From COE1 sp910588595 (GTDB taxonomy: Bacteria > Bacillota > Clostridia > Lachnospirales > Lachnospiraceae), in assembly GCA_948957135.1 (NCBI GenBank), contig CARDBT010000013.1, positions 1-64,000 on the forward strand: 64,000 bases of DNA, read 5' to 3'. The number at the start of each line of letters is the position of its first letter. Within the stretch, counting starts at the first letter, position 1. The notes below the pieces were generated by a model. It did not search any database, had not been told where the DNA came from, and saw nothing but the letters and a program-made list of their open reading frames with translations. A program made the position numbers and the translations under genes. This document shows, piece after piece, positions 61,972 through 64,000 of the stretch.

Positions 61972-63213
61972 CTATACGATGTTAAATCCCCCAGCGTGAA
62001 GCTTTCCCACATGTGTCAGTTCACTTGTTTTTATAAACTCTCCCAAAACCTTACCGCTGTCCTCGCCCGTTTCCTGAAACTGATATAGCGGCACTGTGAC
62101 AATCTCGTCATTTTCATAACCTATGATCTCCGCGATTTCGAGAACGCGGCGCGACTTATCCCGCAGCCTTCCAAGATGCACGATAATATCCACACCTGAC
62201 GCGATCTGTCTGCGCACTGCCGCAAGCGGCAGATCCATTCCCATCAATACCATTGTCTCTAAGCGGCTCAGCATATCCTGTGCGGAGTTGGCATGACCTG
62301 TACTCAGCGAGCCGTCATGTCCGGTATTTAACGCCTGCAGCATGTCGATCGTCTCGCTTCCTCTCACTTCGCCCACGATCACGCGGTCCGGGCGCATACG
62401 CAGTGCCGATTTGATGAGGTCACGTATCGTAATCTTTCGCGCACCGTCCATGTTGGCGTTTCTCGTCTCGAGGCGGACCAGATTTGGAATCCCCTGCAGT
62501 TGCAGTTCTGCGGAATCCTCGATCGTAATGACACGCTCCGTCCTTGGAATGTAGTGCGATAATGCATTGAGAAAGGTGGTTTTACCGGAACCCGTTCCGC
62601 CGCTGATAAAAATGTTGTAGCCGGCGATGACAAGCTTCTCCATAAAATCCGCCGCCTGTCTTGTAATAGATCCAAAACGGATCAGATCTTCCATTGAGAT
62701 CGGATGATCCGGAAAGCGGCGGATCGTGATGATCGGTCCGTTCAGCGCAACGGGAGACAGCACAATATTGACACGGGAACCATTTTCAAGCCTTGCGTCA
62801 GTGATCGGAGAAGCCTCGTTCACTACCCTGTTGCACTTTGCCACGATCTGTTGTATCACGTTCTCCAGTTTTTCTTTTGATTCAAAGTGTTTATCCCACT
62901 CATAGATGTGTCCTGCCTTCTCAACAAAAATGTTCTCCGTTCCGTTTACCATGATCTCCGTCACCTCATCACAGTCCACCAGCTCCTGCAGTACGTCCAT
63001 CTTTCTTATAGAATGAAACACACTCTTTCCCAGCTCCTGTCTCTGTGACAGGGACAACGCATATTTTCTGCCTGTCTGCACCACCAGCTCATCGATCATC
63101 TCCTGGATCTCTGCGTCGTCCACCTCCCTCGACAGATCGATCCGCTGTCTGACACTGCCGGCAATGTATTCTCTGCACTCTTCATATCTTCTTGATTCAC
63201 ATTCTCCATTCAC
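61972..63213 (-). CDS. tadA: Tad pilus assembly ATPase
   Basis: A 413-residue CpaF/TadA-type secretion ATPase. It has Walker A SGGTGSGKTTFLNALSHYIP, the Asp box and Walker B in LRMRPDRVIVGEVRGSE, and the His box in ALNTGHDGSLSTGHANSAQD. The start is GTG at 63213, overlapping the TadZ gene's stop by 4 bp. It powers assembly of the Flp pilus with TadB and TadC. The length is typical. Confidence 0.96.
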   Translation of the reverse strand: MNGECESRRYEECREYIAGSVRQRIDLSREVDDAEIQEMIDELVVQTGRKYALSLSQRQELGKSVFHSIRKMDVLQELVDCDEVTEIMVNGTENIFVEKAGHIYEWDKHFESKEKLENVIQQIVAKCNRVVNEASPITDARLENGSRVNIVLSPVALNGPIITIRRFPDHPISMEDLIRFGSITRQAADFMEKLVIAGYNIFISGGTGSGKTTFLNALSHYIPRTERVITIEDSAELQLQGIPNLVRLETRNANMDGARKITIRDLIKSALRMRPDRVIVGEVRGSETIDMLQALNTGHDGSLSTGHANSAQDMLSRLETMVLMGMDLPLAAVRRQIASGVDIIVHLGRLRDKSRRVLEIAEIIGYENDEIVTVPLYQFQETGEDSGKVLGEFIKTSELTHVGKLHAGGFNIV

Positions 63214-64000
63214 TTCCCGCCAAGCACTCCCTTCATGCGGATTCCGATCGGCGATGATGCCAGATTCTCACAATTTCCACACGACTCTTCCCAGTTGCCT
63301 GGAAGTTCAAATTCCACAGCATGTTCGAGAATCTTGCTGCACTCTTTTGTCTGCAGCAGCCTTCTAAAATGTTTTAGCATCGACTGGCTATGCAGATTGG
63401 ACCTATCGGTAAGCAGATAGATCCGGTCACTGCTCTCTAACAGGTCATAAAATCCCTGGCATGTCTCCGACAGATCTGCCACGATATATGTGTAATCACT
63501 GCTGTACAGAAGCAGGTTCATCGCAGTCTCCCAATCCCGCTTCTCAATATGCAGCAGATCTGCGTAATCCAGTGCCGGCGGAAGATAGTCTACCCCATGT
63601 ATGCAGCGCTTGAGGCTGTCCAATTTGTACAACAGCTTTTCGGAATGATTGAGCACAAAATACATAAAATCTGTCACATCTGCCTCGTAGCTGGTCTGCA
63701 GAAGTTCCTCAAAACCTGTGAATGGCATCAGATTCAGGTACAGTACCTGATGTCCTTCGTCCGCAAGTACCTGCGCTGCGCCAAGCGCTGCCATGCTCTG
63801 CCCCCCGTGCCTGTCAGGCGAATAAAAGCTGATAAGCGCTGTGCGGTTCTTTCCGCGCCTGCCGGCACTGACGCAGCTCTCATCGAGTGTGAATTCCTCA
63901 AGTACCTGCGTGATCAGACTCTCCACGGACTGATATTTTGCAACCGTGCTGTACCCGGTGATCCCTCTTGCTCCGTCCTCCTGCAGGATGTAAATCTTCG
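63210..64000 (-). CDS. TadZ/CpaE-like localisation protein, 5' end beyond window
   Basis: The frame is open to the right edge, so the N-terminus is missing. What is visible is a MinD/ParA-like domain with a degenerate nucleotide-binding loop (ALISFYSPDRHGGQSMAALG, lacking the deviant Walker A lysines). VLYLNLMPFTGFEEL and YTYIVADLSETCQGFYDLLE follow. This matches TadZ-type proteins that place the pilus machine at a pole. A likely atypical receiver domain lies outside. It overlaps tadA by 4 bp. Confidence 0.82.
   Translation of the reverse strand, partial: KIYILQEDGARGITGYSTVAKYQSVESLITQVLEEFTLDESCVSAGRRGKNRTALISFYSPDRHGGQSMAALGAAQVLADEGHQVLYLNLMPFTGFEELLQTSYEADVTDFMYFVLNHSEKLLYKLDSLKRCIHGVDYLPPALDYADLLHIEKRDWETAMNLLLYSSDYTYIVADLSETCQGFYDLLESSDRIYLLTDRSNLHSQSMLKHFRRLLQTKECSKILEHAVEFELPGNWEESCGNCENLASSPIGIRMKGVLGGK

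Overview
The window looks like the chromosome of a Gram-positive anaerobe of the class Clostridia, most probably a Lachnospiraceae-type gut commensal. The evidence is T-box-controlled tRNA synthetases, a Clostridia-type split transketolase, a Tad/Flp pilus locus of the Firmicute kind, SpmB, HPr-like and CUT1 proteins, strong AGGAGG ribosome sites and Firmicute housekeeping promoters. Almost every gene lies on the minus strand. Only the secreted protein at 258, the AraC/GyrI regulator at 18655, the small peptide at 31482 and the LytTR regulator at 43849 are on the plus strand. Two 100-N runs (9565-9664, 12034-12133) are assembly gaps inside one repetitive gene, so this is draft sequence.

Layout. 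1-4.3 kb: a secreted protein, a tRNA-Arg-like 3' remnant, and a two-component system (regulator then kinase). 4.4-6.3 kb: DedA protein and GT4 glycosyltransferase. 6.3-12.9 kb: a giant TPR/repeat/pseudo-AAA+ protein followed by glgB. 13.2-16.8 kb: an unknown protein and a short ValS with a T-box leader (specifier GUA). 16.8-19.5 kb: ECF sigma factor, DUF4179 protein and AraC/GyrI regulator. 19.5-26.9 kb: chemoreceptor, M50-like membrane protein, AAA/PD-(D/E)XK protein, FAD-Rieske oxidoreductase and alpha/beta hydrolase. 26.9-30.9 kb: IleS with a T-box leader (specifier AUC) and a 20-bp tandem repeat in the leader. 31.2-33.7 kb: a 56-residue exported-looking peptide gene facing a large two-HTH regulator. 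33.7-39.4 kb: CdaR-like regulator, MsmK-like ATPase, YesL-like protein, HD-GYP-like protein, GNAT and an HPr paralogue lacking the catalytic histidine. 39.6-44.6 kb: response regulator and hybrid kinase, SpmB, LytTR regulator. 44.6-49.1 kb: pyrK-pyrD and a polar amino acid ABC transporter. 49.5-54.4 kb: ribulokinase, ribulose-5-P 4-epimerase, an unknown protein and split transketolase, a pentose operon that feeds L-ribulose into the pentose phosphate pathway. 54.6-64 kb: a Tad/Flp pilus operon running off the right edge.

The strongest candidate for something new is the convergent pair at 31482-33514. A tiny peptide with an N-terminal hydrophobic export segment overlaps by 10 bp at its 3' end with a 623-residue regulator. 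That regulator has two XRE-type helix-turn-helix domains separated by long helical repeat-like segments. Inverted repeats lie in both probable promoter regions. This has the shape of a peptide-pheromone/receptor switch of the Rgg/PlcR kind, but the receptor is unusually large. Other points of interest are a clean 154-bp MITE with 19-bp terminal inverted repeats and 8-bp target duplications, a Crh-like HPr, and several families of short intergenic repeats.
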